In this document: one piece after another, positions 45,342 through 54,764 of the stretch
Layout of the letters: every line of letters begins with the position of its first letter
How positions within the stretch are numbered: the stretch's first letter is position 1
Source: Pseudomonas triticicola
Lineage (GTDB): Bacteria; Pseudomonadota; Gammaproteobacteria; Pseudomonadales; Pseudomonadaceae
Length of the DNA stretch: 64,000 nt
Assembly (NCBI RefSeq): GCF_019145375.1
Contig: NZ_JAHSTX010000001.1
Location: 781,001 to 845,000, forward strand
Reading direction: 5' to 3'
Program-made: the position numbers and the translations under genes
The notes under the pieces: generated by a model
Database searches by the model: none
Told to the model about the DNA's origin: nothing
The model's input: only the letters and a program-made list of their open reading frames with translations

Positions 45342-46676
45342 TCAATACACCCAAACCTCAACCCGCCGATTCTTGATCCGCCCTTCATCCGCGCTGTTGG
45401 TCGCCACCGGCATCAGCGCGCCAAAGCCACGCACCTCGCGCATGACCACACCGTTTTTGACCAGCTCGCGCCGCACCGCCATCGCTCGCAGCTTCGACAG
45501 CAGATCAGCCCGCGCCGGGTCATCCTTCAAATCACCAAACCCCACCAGCGTCACCGCCCGCTCGGTCTTGCCATTGCGCTTTATATAGTCGAGCACCCGC
45601 GCCAGATCCTGCCGCGCCTTGTTGTCCAGACTGGCGCTGCCCTCGGCAAAACGGAAATTCACTGTCAGACGCTGGGCATGCCGGCTGAGAGATTGATAAC
45701 CCTCGGGCATCAGCGCATTCGGCGTCACGCTCATGGCTTGTACGGTCTGGCTTACAAAGCCGCTAGTCGCGACGATCGCCTGACCGCCTTGGCTCTGGGC
45801 AAAGCGGGCCAAGGCCTGCGCCCACGGATTCTGGCTGCCCGGCGGCAGATAAAAGAACAAGCGCCGCGACAGCGGATAATCTTCGGTGGCGATCAGACTG
45901 TTCAGCGGCAGCATCGCTTGCGAGGCGCCGTCGGCAATCGCCACGGCTTTGGCCTGACGCACGTAAGGCAAGCCGATGAAGCCGATACCTTGCGGATCGG
46001 CGCTGACCGCGTCGGACAATTGCTCGCTGGATTCGAAACGTTTCGCCGCGCTGCTGAGACTTTTCCCACGCCGGCTCAGGACCAGTTCCTTGAACGTGTC
46101 GTACGTCCCGGACTGATCATCCCGCGCATACAAATGAATGGCGCCGCCACGGCTACCGAGCTCTTCCCAGGTTTTCACTTCGCCGGCAAAAATCCGCGCC
46201 AGTTGCTCGGTGTTCAACTGCTGTAACGGATTGGCCGGGTTGAGGATGATCGCCAGGCCGTCGATGGCAATGACTTGCTCGGCTGCCGGACTTTTCAGAT
46301 CGCCGAGGGTTTGCAGGGCGAGCAGCTCGCTGTCCTTGATCTCGCGGGAAGAGGCGGCCAGATCGGCGCTGGCGTTTTTCAACGCAGCGAAACCGGTGCT
46401 GGAACCGTGAGCGGCGACTTCGATGATCACGCGTTGCCCTTGTGCGGTCTGGCCGACGATGCGTTGTTCGTTGGCGGTGTCCGGGGTCTCGCGGTGGATT
46501 TTCAGCAGGCCTTGTTCCTGCAACAGGCCTTCGACCAGCGCCGGGCCGAGTTCGGCGCCGATGGTGTTGGAGCCCTGAATGCGCAATGCCGGGCCGTTTT
46601 CGGGGATCGGCAGGGCGGCGGCGGACACCGACAGCCAGCCACTCAACAGGAAAACGCAGAGAACACGCAGGGTCAT
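45342..46676 (-). CDS. Periplasmic phosphate-binding-like (PstS/SphX type) domain fused to an OmpA peptidoglycan-binding domain
   Basis: A 444-residue exported protein. The signal peptide is MTLRVLCVFLLSGWLSVSAA. Residues about 30-290 form a PstS-like type II binding domain: IQGSNTIGAELGPALVEGLL, AHGSSTGFAAL, the hinge AIDGLAIILNPANPLQQL and YARDDQSGTYDTFKEL. Residues about 330-444 are an OmpA-like domain: LTVNFRFAEGSASLDNKARQDLARVLDYI, VTLVGFGD, and GRIKNRRVEVWVY with the Arg/Asp residues that bind peptidoglycan. The fusion would tether a phosphate- or oxyanion-binding protein to the cell wall. No ABC transporter genes are adjacent, so transport is doubtful. Ligand unproven. Confidence 0.84.
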   Translation of the reverse strand: MTLRVLCVFLLSGWLSVSAAALPIPENGPALRIQGSNTIGAELGPALVEGLLQEQGLLKIHRETPDTANEQRIVGQTAQGQRVIIEVAAHGSSTGFAALKNASADLAASSREIKDSELLALQTLGDLKSPAAEQVIAIDGLAIILNPANPLQQLNTEQLARIFAGEVKTWEELGSRGGAIHLYARDDQSGTYDTFKELVLSRRGKSLSSAAKRFESSEQLSDAVSADPQGIGFIGLPYVRQAKAVAIADGASQAMLPLNSLIATEDYPLSRRLFFYLPPGSQNPWAQALARFAQSQGGQAIVATSGFVSQTVQAMSVTPNALMPEGYQSLSRHAQRLTVNFRFAEGSASLDNKARQDLARVLDYIKRNGKTERAVTLVGFGDLKDDPARADLLSKLRAMAVRRELVKNGVVMREVRGFGALMPVATNSADEGRIKNRRVEVWVY

Positions 46677-46754
46677 GCCGGCACCGAATCAAGCCAAGGG
46701 GATTGCCGGGGAGATTAAGTCAGGCGCGTGACCGAAATATGACAGATCAAAAGA

Positions 46755-46840
46755 TCGTCCGAACGCGGCCCGAGCCTTCGGCAACTCCTACAGGGAAAAT
46801 GCATTCCAAATGTAGGAGCTGCCGAAGGCTGCGATCTTTT
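46755..46840. repeat. Palindromic repeat, second family
   Basis: GCCTTCGGCAACTCCTACAG and its inverse TGTAGGAGCTGCCGAAGGC, outer arms AAAAGATCG/CGATCTTTT. Shares the GTAGGAGCTG core with 26809-26898. The T-rich outer arms may serve as a terminator for the genes on either side. Confidence 0.75.
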
Positions 46841-46844
46841 GCTT

Positions 46845-47657
46845 TTAGCTCAATTCAAGCCAGATCGGCGCATGGTCCGAGGGTTTTTCCATGCCGCGCA
46901 GTTCGTAGTCCACGCCGGCATCCTTGACCCGTGGCAGCAGGCCATGGGACGCCAGAATCACATCGATGCGCAGGCCGCGTTTGGGTTCATCTTCAAAGCC
47001 ACGGCTGCGATAGTCGAACCAGCTGAACATGTCGCTCACGTCGGGGTTGAGGTGCCGATAGCTGTCGGTCAGGCCCCAGTTCTTCAGGCGCGCCATCCAC
47101 TCGCGTTCTTCCGGCAGGAAGCTGCATTTGCCGGTTTTCAGCCAGCGCTTCATGTTGTCCGGGCCGATGCCGATGTCGCAGTCTTCCGGGGAAATGTTCA
47201 CATCGCCCATCACCACCAGTGGCTGTTCATTGTGGAACTGGCTTTCCAGCAGCGCTTGCAGATCGCTGTAGAAACGCTCCTTGGCGGGGAATTTGGTTGG
47301 GTGGTCGCGGCTTTCACCTTGTGGGAAATAGCCGTTCATGATCGTCACCGGCACGCCGTTGGCATCGGCAAAAGTGCCCCAGATAAAGCGCCGTTGCGCG
47401 TCTTCTTCATCGGTGGCGAAGCCTTTATGGATGGCGATCGGTTCGTTGCGCGAGAGCAGGGCGACACCGTAATGGCCCTTCTGGCCATGGAAGTGCACGT
47501 GGTAGCCGAGGGCGCGGATGTCTTCGTGGGGGAACTGGTCGTCGTGGACCTTGGTTTCCTGCAGGCCGATCACGTCGGGCTGATGTTTTTCGATCAGCGC
47601 TGCCAGCTGATGCGGACGGGCACGCAGTCCGTTGATGTTGAAGGAAACAATCTTCAT
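46845..47657 (-). CDS. xthA: Exonuclease III
   Basis: A 270-residue AP endonuclease and 3'-5' exonuclease of base-excision repair. The EEP-fold catalytic residues are clear: FNINGLRAR (Asn7 region), [13 protein letters not shown] (metal Glu about residue 34), [13 protein letters not shown] (catalytic Asp/Asn about residue 151), LRIDVILAS and the final SDHAPIW (catalytic Asp-His about residues 261-262). The length matches E. coli XthA. The start at 47657 ([11 protein letters not shown]) is certain by alignment. A single-gene unit. Confidence 0.96.
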   Translation of the reverse strand: MKIVSFNINGLRARPHQLAALIEKHQPDVIGLQETKVHDDQFPHEDIRALGYHVHFHGQKGHYGVALLSRNEPIAIHKGFATDEEDAQRRFIWGTFADANGVPVTIMNGYFPQGESRDHPTKFPAKERFYSDLQALLESQFHNEQPLVVMGDVNISPEDCDIGIGPDNMKRWLKTGKCSFLPEEREWMARLKNWGLTDSYRHLNPDVSDMFSWFDYRSRGFEDEPKRGLRIDVILASHGLLPRVKDAGVDYELRGMEKPSDHAPIWLELS

Positions 47658-47766
47658 GGTCGGCAGTCCTGGCAAAAGGGCGATGCTAGCTGACATGGGG
47701 GAGATGGGCCAGTGTGGGACAAATCATTTTGGCCTGTGGGATTTGTGATGCCCTATGCAGCGCCTC

Positions 47767-47793
47767 TGTGGGAGCGAGCCTGCTCGCGAAGAG
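47767..47793 (+). repeat. REP singlet
   Basis: GTGGGAGCGAGCCTGCTCGC followed by GAAGAGGC with no inverted partner nearby. Confidence 0.75.
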
Positions 47794-47917
47794 GCCGGCA
47801 AGATCGATGAAGATCCCGACTTGGTCTATACCTGTCAGGGGAACCACCACATCCGCCCAAGGTTCGTACCAACAAGCGCGCCAGCCTCCGAGCGCGCCCC
47901 CGGGGAGAATCACTGCA

Positions 47918-48568
47918 ATGCCTGAAACCCAGTCCGCCGTTGCCGACATCCACATGCTCGACCGCGGCTATTCACGCGAAGCCCGCTCGTTGCTGTATCA
48001 GGCCTATCGCCACGAGCCGACCTTCGGCTACCTGTTCGAAGCCGAACGTCCCGGCTATGAACAACGCGTACGCGCCACGGTGCGCGAGTTGGTCAAACAG
48101 CATTTTCTCCAGGACCTGCCGGCGATCGGCCTGCTGGTCAACGACCGCTTGATCGGCATTGCCCTGATCGCACCGCCGCAACGCCGCCTGGGCGTTACCG
48201 AAAGCTGGGCGTGGCGCTTGCGCATGGTGCTCAGCACCGGTTTTCGCTGCACCCGGCGTTATCTGGAATACCACGATGCCGTTGCTGCATGCGTGCCGGG
48301 TGACTCGGTGCACATGCTGCCGTTGCTTGGTGTGCATCCGCAGTTTCAGGGCAAGCACTACGGCGAACAGTTGCTCACCGCCGTGCACAACTGGTGCGCG
48401 GTCGATGAAACCTCGCAAGGGGTGGTGCTCGACACCGGCAACCCCCGCTACCTGGAATTCTATAAAAGGCAGGGTTATCAGGAGATCGGCGAGGTTGCCG
48501 TCGGGCCGGTGCGCGAACACGTATTTTTCCACGCCAATCCGCAGGTGTTGCAAACAGCAACGGGATAG
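47918..48568 (+). CDS. GNAT-family N-acetyltransferase
   Basis: A 216-residue acetyltransferase-fold protein. The acetyl-CoA pyrophosphate motif is MLPLLGVHPQFQGKHYGEQLLTAVHNWC (about residue 129), with the family ending DTGNPRYLEFYKRQGYQEIGEV. The N-terminal half contains a helix-rich cap (EARSLLYQAYRHEPTFGYLF). It starts at ATG 47918 with GGGGAG 12 nt upstream. Similar genes lie immediately before tamA in pseudomonads. The substrate is unknown. Confidence 0.86.
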   Translation: MPETQSAVADIHMLDRGYSREARSLLYQAYRHEPTFGYLFEAERPGYEQRVRATVRELVKQHFLQDLPAIGLLVNDRLIGIALIAPPQRRLGVTESWAWRLRMVLSTGFRCTRRYLEYHDAVAACVPGDSVHMLPLLGVHPQFQGKHYGEQLLTAVHNWCAVDETSQGVVLDTGNPRYLEFYKRQGYQEIGEVAVGPVREHVFFHANPQVLQTATG

Positions 48569-48634
48569 CGATCGAACTTCTTCACAAATTACCTGTTCTA
48601 TCAGGCTCCCGAGCCCGTGATAGCATCCGCGCCT

Positions 48635-50362
48635 ATGAAGTTTCCACGAAGATTTACCAGCGGCGTGCTGATGCTGTTATCCAGCTGCGCGGCGCTGGCG
48701 CAAAGTGAATTGGATGTACGGATCAAGCCGTCCAACGATGAACTCAAGGCCAATATAGAAGGCTATATCGGCAGCCTCGGCGATCGCGACGAAGAAGCCT
48801 TGCTGCGTTTCAGTCGCGGTGCCGAAGAGCAGGCGCGCAAAGCGGCGCAGGCGTTGGGCTACTACCAGCCGCAGATCGACAGTGACGTCAAGGGCGGGAA
48901 AAAACCGCGTCTGGTGCTGAACATCGATCCCGGCGAGCCGATTCGCCTGCGCAACGTCACTGTGCGCGTCGACGGCCCGGCGGCCTCGCTGAAATCCTTT
49001 CGCGTACCGAAAAGCGATCTGCTCAAGTCCGGCGCCGTGCTCAACCATGGCCGTTACGAAGACGCCAAACGGGTGATCCAGAACCAGGCCTCGCGCTTCG
49101 GTTACTTCAGCGGTCATTTCACCAGCCAGAAACTCATGGTCGATCCGCGCGCGGGCGTGGCCGACATCGAATTGATCTACGACAGCGGCCCGCGTTATGC
49201 GCTGGGCAAAGTCAGTTTCGAGGGCGACACGCCGTTCGACGAAGACCTGCTGCAACGCATGGTGCCGTTCAAGGCAGGCGAGCCTTATGATTCGGAACTG
49301 ATCGCCGAACTCAACCGCGACCTGCAATCGAGCGGCTATTTCGAAGGCGTGCGCGTCGACGCGGCACCGACGGCAGCGCAGAACGATGTGATTCCGGTCG
49401 CCGTCAAACTCGACACGCGCAAGCCGCGCACCATGGGTCTAGGCCTCGGTTATTCGACCGACGTCGGGCCACGGATCAAGGCCAACTGGACGCGCCACTG
49501 GGTCAACCCGCAGGGCGACAGCTATGGCTGGGAGGCCGAACTCTCGGCGCCCCGGCAGAACGTCGGGCTGTTCTACGACATCCCGCTCGACCCACCACTG
49601 ACCGACAAACTGCGCTGGGCCGGCGGCTATCAGTTCGAAGACATCGAAGGCTCCGACACCCTCAGCAAGCTGCTGACCTTCGGCCCGGAATGGCACAGCA
49701 AGTTGCCCAGCGGCTGGCAGCGGGTGATCTCGCTGAAATGGCAACGTGAAGAATACGAACTCGGCGACGACTCCGGCCTGAGCACGTTGCTCATGCCCGG
49801 CATCAGTTATTCGTACCTCAAAAGCGACAACCGCATCGACCCGCGCAACGGCTATCGCCTGAGCTTCGAAAGCAAAGTGGCCAAGGAAGGCCTCGGTTCG
49901 GACAACAACCTTTTATATGGCACCGCGCTGGTCAAAGGCCTGACCACGGTGTTCGACAAGCATCGCTTGCTCGGCCGTGTGCAGGTCGGCGGCAGCGCCA
50001 CCAACGGCTACAACTCGATTCCGCCATCGCTGCGCTTTTTTGCCGGTGGCGATCAGAGCGTGCGCGGTTACGACTATCAGAGCCTGTCGCCGAAAAATTC
50101 CGATGGTAAACGGATTGGCGGTCGCTACATGGTGGCCGGCAGCGTCGAGTATCAATACTCGATCGCCGAAAAATGGCGGGTCGCGACGTTCGTCGACCAA
50201 GGCAACTCTTTCAACAAACTCGAACTGCCCGACCTCAAGACCGGGGTCGGTGTAGGTGTGCGCTGGGTCTCGCCGGTCGGGCCGATCCGCCTTGACCTGG
50301 CCCACGCGCTGGACGACGACGGCGGCATCCGGCTGCACTTTTCCATGGGGCCTGAGCTGTGA
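48635..50362 (+). CDS. tamA: TamA, outer-membrane component of the translocation and assembly module
   Basis: A 575-residue Omp85-family protein. A signal peptide (MKFPRRFTSGVLMLLSSCAA, cleaved near ALAQ) is followed by three POTRA domains to about residue 265 (DVRIKPSNDELKANIEGYIG, VRVDGPAASLKSFRVPKSDL, LGKVSFEGDTPFDEDLLQRMV). The C-terminal 16-strand barrel contains FRFAGGDQSVRGYDYQSLSP-like segment (FFAGGDQSVRGY), the VRGF/Y motif of loop 6. It ends SMGPEL. The start at ATG 48635 is chosen for the signal peptide. It overlaps tamB by 4 bp (GTGA), so the two are co-translated. TamA and TamB act together in outer-membrane lipid or protein transfer. Confidence 0.94.
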   Translation: MKFPRRFTSGVLMLLSSCAALAQSELDVRIKPSNDELKANIEGYIGSLGDRDEEALLRFSRGAEEQARKAAQALGYYQPQIDSDVKGGKKPRLVLNIDPGEPIRLRNVTVRVDGPAASLKSFRVPKSDLLKSGAVLNHGRYEDAKRVIQNQASRFGYFSGHFTSQKLMVDPRAGVADIELIYDSGPRYALGKVSFEGDTPFDEDLLQRMVPFKAGEPYDSELIAELNRDLQSSGYFEGVRVDAAPTAAQNDVIPVAVKLDTRKPRTMGLGLGYSTDVGPRIKANWTRHWVNPQGDSYGWEAELSAPRQNVGLFYDIPLDPPLTDKLRWAGGYQFEDIEGSDTLSKLLTFGPEWHSKLPSGWQRVISLKWQREEYELGDDSGLSTLLMPGISYSYLKSDNRIDPRNGYRLSFESKVAKEGLGSDNNLLYGTALVKGLTTVFDKHRLLGRVQVGGSATNGYNSIPPSLRFFAGGDQSVRGYDYQSLSPKNSDGKRIGGRYMVAGSVEYQYSIAEKWRVATFVDQGNSFNKLELPDLKTGVGVGVRWVSPVGPIRLDLAHALDDDGGIRLHFSMGPEL

Positions 50363-53300
50363 AGCGTGGTGTGAAAATTACGGCGCTGACGCTGTTGGCG
50401 CTGGTCGTGTTGATTGTCTTGAGCCTGGCCGCACTGCTTGGCACGCAGGCCGGCAGTCGTTGGGCGCTGGGCCTGGTGCCGGGCCTGAGCGTGGAGAATT
50501 TCCACGGTCGCCTCGCTGGCCAATGGAGTGCCGATCACCTGGTTTGGCAGCAAGACACCAGCCGCGTCGAGCTGAACAAGGCGATCTTTGCCTGGTCGCC
50601 GCTGTGCCTGACGCGCATGACCTTGTGCATCGATCAGCTCAAGGCCGAGCAGGTGATCCTGCAATTCCCGCCGAGCGAAGAAACCACCGAGAGCGGCCCG
50701 ATCAAACTCCCCGATCTGCAATTGCCGTTGGCCATTGAACTGGGCGATGTCGAGGTGGGCAGCCTGTTGTTCAACGGCAGCGAACAGCTCAAGGGCTTGC
50801 AACTGGCGGCGCACTGGACCGCTCAGGGTTTGCAGATCGACAGCGTGAAGTTGCAGCGCGACGAACTCAGTCTGAACCTGTCCGGCCTGCTGCAACCGAG
50901 CGGTAATTGGCCGCTGACTATTCAGGGTGATCTGACCTTGCCTGCACCCGGAAGTGAGCCGTGGGCGCTGGCGCTGAAAGTTGAAGGCGATCTGCTGAAA
51001 ACCCTCAACCTGCACGCCGACAGCCGTGGCTACCTCGACGGCCAGCTGAGCGGCGAGTTGCAAGCGCTGGCGGAAAACCTGCCGGCCAAGCTGCGCATCA
51101 CCAGCGACGCGTTCAAGCCGAGCGCCGATCTGCCGGACACTCTGCAATTCAACCAGTTGGTATTGACCGGCGAAGGCGACCTGAAAAACGGTTACCAGTT
51201 GCTCGGCAATGCCATGCTGCCCGCGGAAAAATCGCCAGTGGCGCTGCTGCTCAAAGGCAAGGTCGACGCCAACGGCGCGCAGATCGCCGGCCTCGATCTC
51301 AACGCCAATGACACGCAAACCTTCAAGCTCACTGGCAGTGTCGACTGGAGCAAGGGCGTCAGCGCTCAGGCCAATATCAACTGGCAAGACTTCCCGTGGC
51401 ATCGGCTCTATCCGGAAATCGACGAACCGCAAGTCACGCTACGTACCTTCACTGGCGAAGTGTCCTACACCGACGGCCAGTACCTCGGCAACTTCGACGC
51501 TGCGCTGGATGGCCCGGCGGGGGCGTTCACTTTAAGCAGCCCGTTCAGCGGCAGCCTCGAACAGATCGCCTTGCCGCAACTGGTCATGCAGGCCGGGCAG
51601 GGCAAGGCCGAAGGGCACGTCAATGTGCGCTTCGCCGACGGCATCGCCTGGGATACCGCGCTGGACCTGTCGGCGCTCAACCCGGCGTACTGGGTCGCCG
51701 AACTGCCGGGCACCCTGGCCGGGCCGTTGCAGAGCAAAGGCGAGATGAAGAATGATCAGCTCAGCCTCAGCGCCGACCTCGACCTCAAAGGCAAACTGCG
51801 CGGCCAACCGGCAATCCTGCAAGCCAAGGCTGACGGCGCGGGCGAGCGGTGGAACCTCAATGCCCTGCAAATCCGCCTCGGCGATAACAGCATCAGCGGC
51901 AAGGGCAGCCTGCAGGACAAACTCGGCGGGCAGATCGACATCAAGCTGCCGCGTCTCGCGCAGTTGTGGCCGCAGTTGCGCGGGCAGGTCAACGGTCAGG
52001 TCAACGTCGCCGGTACGCTGAAGGCGCCGCAGGGCAAGCTCGATCTGCAAGGTTCGCAACTGGCCTTTCAGGACAATCGCCTGCAAAGCCTCAACCTCGA
52101 CGCCACCCTCGACAGCGCGCAACGAGCGAAGATCAATCTCAAAGGCAGCGGCATTCAGACCGGCGACACCTCGTTGGGCACCCTGACCGCCAGTGCTCAG
52201 GGCGATATCAAAAGCCAGAAACTCAACCTTGACCTGATCGGACCGAAGCTGAAACTGGCGCTGGGTCTGGACGGCAATCTCGACAAGGGCAACTGGCGCG
52301 GACGCTTGGCCAGTGGTGACATTCAGGCCGGTGGCCAGGACTGGAAGCTGCAAAGCCCGGCCAAGCTGGAACGCCTTGCGGACGGCCAGATCAATTTCGG
52401 CGCGCATTGCTGGCTGTCCGGCAATGCCAGCCTGTGTGGCGAAGACCAGCGCCTGATGCCCGAGCCGAAGCTGCGTTATCACCTCAAGCAATTCCCGATC
52501 GAAAGCCTTGCGCAGTGGCTGCCCAAGGACTTCGCCTGGCAGGGCCGACTCAACGCCGATCTGCAACTGGACCTGCCGGCGAGCGGCCCCAACGGCGTGG
52601 TCAGTGTCGATGCCAGCGGCGGCACCCTGCGCGTGCGCGACAAGGATCAGTGGCTGGATTTCCCCTACCAGACCCTCAAACTCAGCAGCAAGCTCACGCC
52701 CAAGCGCGTCGACACCGAGCTCAATTTTGTCGGCGGCAAACTCGGCGAATTGCTGGTCCAGGCGCAGCTCAATCCGCTACCGAAAAACAAACCGCTGAGC
52801 GGTTCGTTCCGCCTTTCCGGCCTCGATCTGTCGGTGGCGCGGCCGTTCGTGCCGATGGTGGAAAAACTCACTGGCCGGCTCAACGGCAGCGGCACTATTT
52901 CCGGTGGCCTGCTCGCGCCATTGGTCAACGGCACTGTGCAGCTCAGCGATGGCGAAGTGTCCGGCGCCGAACTGCCGCTGGAGCTGCAGAACCTGCAACT
53001 GACGGCGGCGATCGCCGGCGAATCGGTGCGCCTGGACGGTGGCTGGGACAGCGGCAAGACTGGCAAGGGCAGCCTCAACGGCAACGTAGCCTGGGGTCAG
53101 GCACTGGTGGTCGATCTGGCGCTCAAGGGCACGCAATTGCCAGTCAGCGTCGAGCCCTACGCCAAACTGGAAATGGCTCCGGATCTGAAAATTTCCATGG
53201 CCGGCGATGAGCTGAAAGTTGCTGGCAGGGTACTCGTGCCGAAAGGCGAAATCACCGTGCGCGAACTGCCGCCTTCGACGGTGAAAGTTTCCGACGACAC

Positions 53301-54033
53301 GATCATCGTTGGCGCGCAGACCGAGGAGGGCAAACCACCGATCGCGATGAAAATGGACATCGACGTGATCGTCGGCCAGGACAAGCTGAGCTTCGCCGGT
53401 TTTGGCCTGACCGCCAACCTGCAGGGTCAGGTGCACATCGGCGACAACATGGACACCCGTGGTGAACTGTGGCTCAACGACGGCCGCTATCGCGCCTACG
53501 GCCAGCGCCTGACGGTGCGTCGCGCGCGTCTGTTGTTCGCCGGTCCCATCGACCAGCCGTATCTGGACATCGAAGCGATCCGCCAGACCGACGACGTCAT
53601 CGCCGGTATTCGCCTGAGCGGCAGCGCCGAACAACCGACCACGCAGATCTTCTCCGAACCGGCCATGAGTCAGGAGCAGGCGCTGTCGTACCTGGTACTG
53701 GGCCGTCCGTTGAGCACCAGTGGCGAAGACAACAACATGCTCGCGCAAGCGGCATTGGGTCTGGGTCTGATGGGCAGCGCCGGGATCACCAGCGGCCTGG
53801 CCAAGGATCTGGGTATTCAGGACTTCCAACTCGACACCCAAGGCAGCGGCAACGACACCAGCGTCGTCGCCAGCGGCAACATCTCGGAAAAACTCAGCCT
53901 GCGCTACGGCGTCGGCGTCTTCGAACCGGCCAGCACCATCGCCTTGCGCTACAAGCTGAGCAAGAAGGTCTACGTCGAAGCGGCGAGCGGCGTGGCGAGC
54001 TCGCTGGATATCTTCTACAAGCGGGATTTCTAG
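50359..54033 (+). CDS. tamB: TamB, inner-membrane-anchored periplasm-spanning AsmA-like protein
   Basis: A 1224-residue protein with an N-terminal membrane helix (about residues 7-27) and a very long periplasmic region of repeated amphipathic beta-strands, the taco-shaped groove typical of TamB/AsmA-like lipid-transfer proteins. The DUF490 C-terminal domain is intact: FAGPIDQPYLDIEAIRQTDDVIAGIRLSGSAEQPTTQIFSEPAMSQEQALSYLVLGRP, ending RYKLSKKVYVEAASGVASSLDIFYKRDF. The start codon is GTG at 50359, overlapping the tamA stop. It partners with TamA at the outer membrane; current evidence for the family points to phospholipid transport. Confidence 0.95.
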   Translation: MKRGVKITALTLLALVVLIVLSLAALLGTQAGSRWALGLVPGLSVENFHGRLAGQWSADHLVWQQDTSRVELNKAIFAWSPLCLTRMTLCIDQLKAEQVILQFPPSEETTESGPIKLPDLQLPLAIELGDVEVGSLLFNGSEQLKGLQLAAHWTAQGLQIDSVKLQRDELSLNLSGLLQPSGNWPLTIQGDLTLPAPGSEPWALALKVEGDLLKTLNLHADSRGYLDGQLSGELQALAENLPAKLRITSDAFKPSADLPDTLQFNQLVLTGEGDLKNGYQLLGNAMLPAEKSPVALLLKGKVDANGAQIAGLDLNANDTQTFKLTGSVDWSKGVSAQANINWQDFPWHRLYPEIDEPQVTLRTFTGEVSYTDGQYLGNFDAALDGPAGAFTLSSPFSGSLEQIALPQLVMQAGQGKAEGHVNVRFADGIAWDTALDLSALNPAYWVAELPGTLAGPLQSKGEMKNDQLSLSADLDLKGKLRGQPAILQAKADGAGERWNLNALQIRLGDNSISGKGSLQDKLGGQIDIKLPRLAQLWPQLRGQVNGQVNVAGTLKAPQGKLDLQGSQLAFQDNRLQSLNLDATLDSAQRAKINLKGSGIQTGDTSLGTLTASAQGDIKSQKLNLDLIGPKLKLALGLDGNLDKGNWRGRLASGDIQAGGQDWKLQSPAKLERLADGQINFGAHCWLSGNASLCGEDQRLMPEPKLRYHLKQFPIESLAQWLPKDFAWQGRLNADLQLDLPASGPNGVVSVDASGGTLRVRDKDQWLDFPYQTLKLSSKLTPKRVDTELNFVGGKLGELLVQAQLNPLPKNKPLSGSFRLSGLDLSVARPFVPMVEKLTGRLNGSGTISGGLLAPLVNGTVQLSDGEVSGAELPLELQNLQLTAAIAGESVRLDGGWDSGKTGKGSLNGNVAWGQALVVDLALKGTQLPVSVEPYAKLEMAPDLKISMAGDELKVAGRVLVPKGEITVRELPPSTVKVSDDTIIVGAQTEEGKPPIAMKMDIDVIVGQDKLSFAGFGLTANLQGQVHIGDNMDTRGELWLNDGRYRAYGQRLTVRRARLLFAGPIDQPYLDIEAIRQTDDVIAGIRLSGSAEQPTTQIFSEPAMSQEQALSYLVLGRPLSTSGEDNNMLAQAALGLGLMGSAGITSGLAKDLGIQDFQLDTQGSGNDTSVVASGNISEKLSLRYGVGVFEPASTIALRYKLSKKVYVEAASGVASSLDIFYKRDF

Positions 54034-54049
54034 CTCTCGCTCCCTTCAA

Positions 54050-54163
54050 TGATCGTTCCCACGCTCTGCGTGGGAATGCCTCAAGGGACGCTCTGCGTCC
54101 CCGCTCTCAAAAATGGACGCAGAGCGTCCCCGGCTGCATTCCTACGCGGAGCGTGGGAACGAT
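54050..54163. repeat. Large palindromic repeat, third family
   Basis: ATCGTTCCCACGCTCTGCGT at the left and its inverse GCGTGGGAACGAT at the right, with inner GACGCTCTGCGTCC / GGACGCAGAGCGTCC. The whole 114 bp can fold into one cruciform. A known kind of Pseudomonas intergenic palindrome. Confidence 0.85.
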
Positions 54164-54211
54164 TCAGCGTGACCGGTCAGTGACTAATTACAAAGCCCCC
54201 TAACTATTGCG

Positions 54212-54267
54212 TTGACATTCGCTGCCTAAGCAGTAACATCTCGACATACATTCACTGCCTAGGCAGT
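54212..54267 (+). promoter_or_regulatory. Promoter with two MarR-type operators before the efflux operon
   Basis: TTGACA (54212-54217), 16 bp, TAACAT (54234-54239). The spacer holds CTGCCTAAGCAG (54222-54233). A second palindrome, ACTGCCTAGGCAGT (54254-54267), lies between the -10 and the marR start. Binding at either would block transcription. Confidence 0.78.
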
Positions 54268-54281
54268 TATCAGGTCGACCC

Positions 54282-54764
54282 ATGAAGCATTTCACCCCGG
54301 AAGAATTCAAACATTGCCACCTCGGCCTGTTGCTCGGCCGTGCCGCGTTGCTCAAGGACCGGATCATCGACACCCACATGGAACCCCACGGCATCACCGC
54401 CGCGCAGTTCAAGGTGTTGATCATCATGGCCCAGTTCGGCGTCGATACCCCGGCCGAGCTGTGCCGCCATCTGTCGCTGGACAGCGGGTCGATGACGCGC
54501 ATGCTCGATCGTCTGGAGCAGAAGGGCTTCCTGATCCGCCAACGCAGCGAAGATGACCGCCGTCAGGTGCAGTTGAAGCTGACCGAACAGGGTCAGCAGT
54601 TGACCGATCGCCTGCCGCAGATCGGTGCTGATGCGATGAATGAGCTGGCCGGCGCGATCTCCCGCGAAGAGCTGAAAACCCTGGAATACATCCTCAAGAA
54701 AATCCTGCTGGCCGCCGGTGACCCGATCACCGTCCAGCGTTTGGGTGAACACAATGAACGCTGA
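54282..54764 (+). CDS. MarR-family repressor of the efflux operon
   Basis: A 160-residue winged-helix regulator. The DNA-binding region is DTPAELCRHLSLDSGSMTRMLDRLEQKGFLIRQRSEDDRRQVQLKLTEQG (residues about 52-101), with the MarR wing RSEDDRRQ. Its start follows two near-identical palindromes that overlap the promoter, which indicates autorepression. It overlaps the downstream outer-membrane-factor gene by 11 bp. By analogy with EmrR it should be released from DNA by small hydrophobic compounds that the pump exports. Confidence 0.92.
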   Translation: MKHFTPEEFKHCHLGLLLGRAALLKDRIIDTHMEPHGITAAQFKVLIIMAQFGVDTPAELCRHLSLDSGSMTRMLDRLEQKGFLIRQRSEDDRRQVQLKLTEQGQQLTDRLPQIGADAMNELAGAISREELKTLEYILKKILLAAGDPITVQRLGEHNER

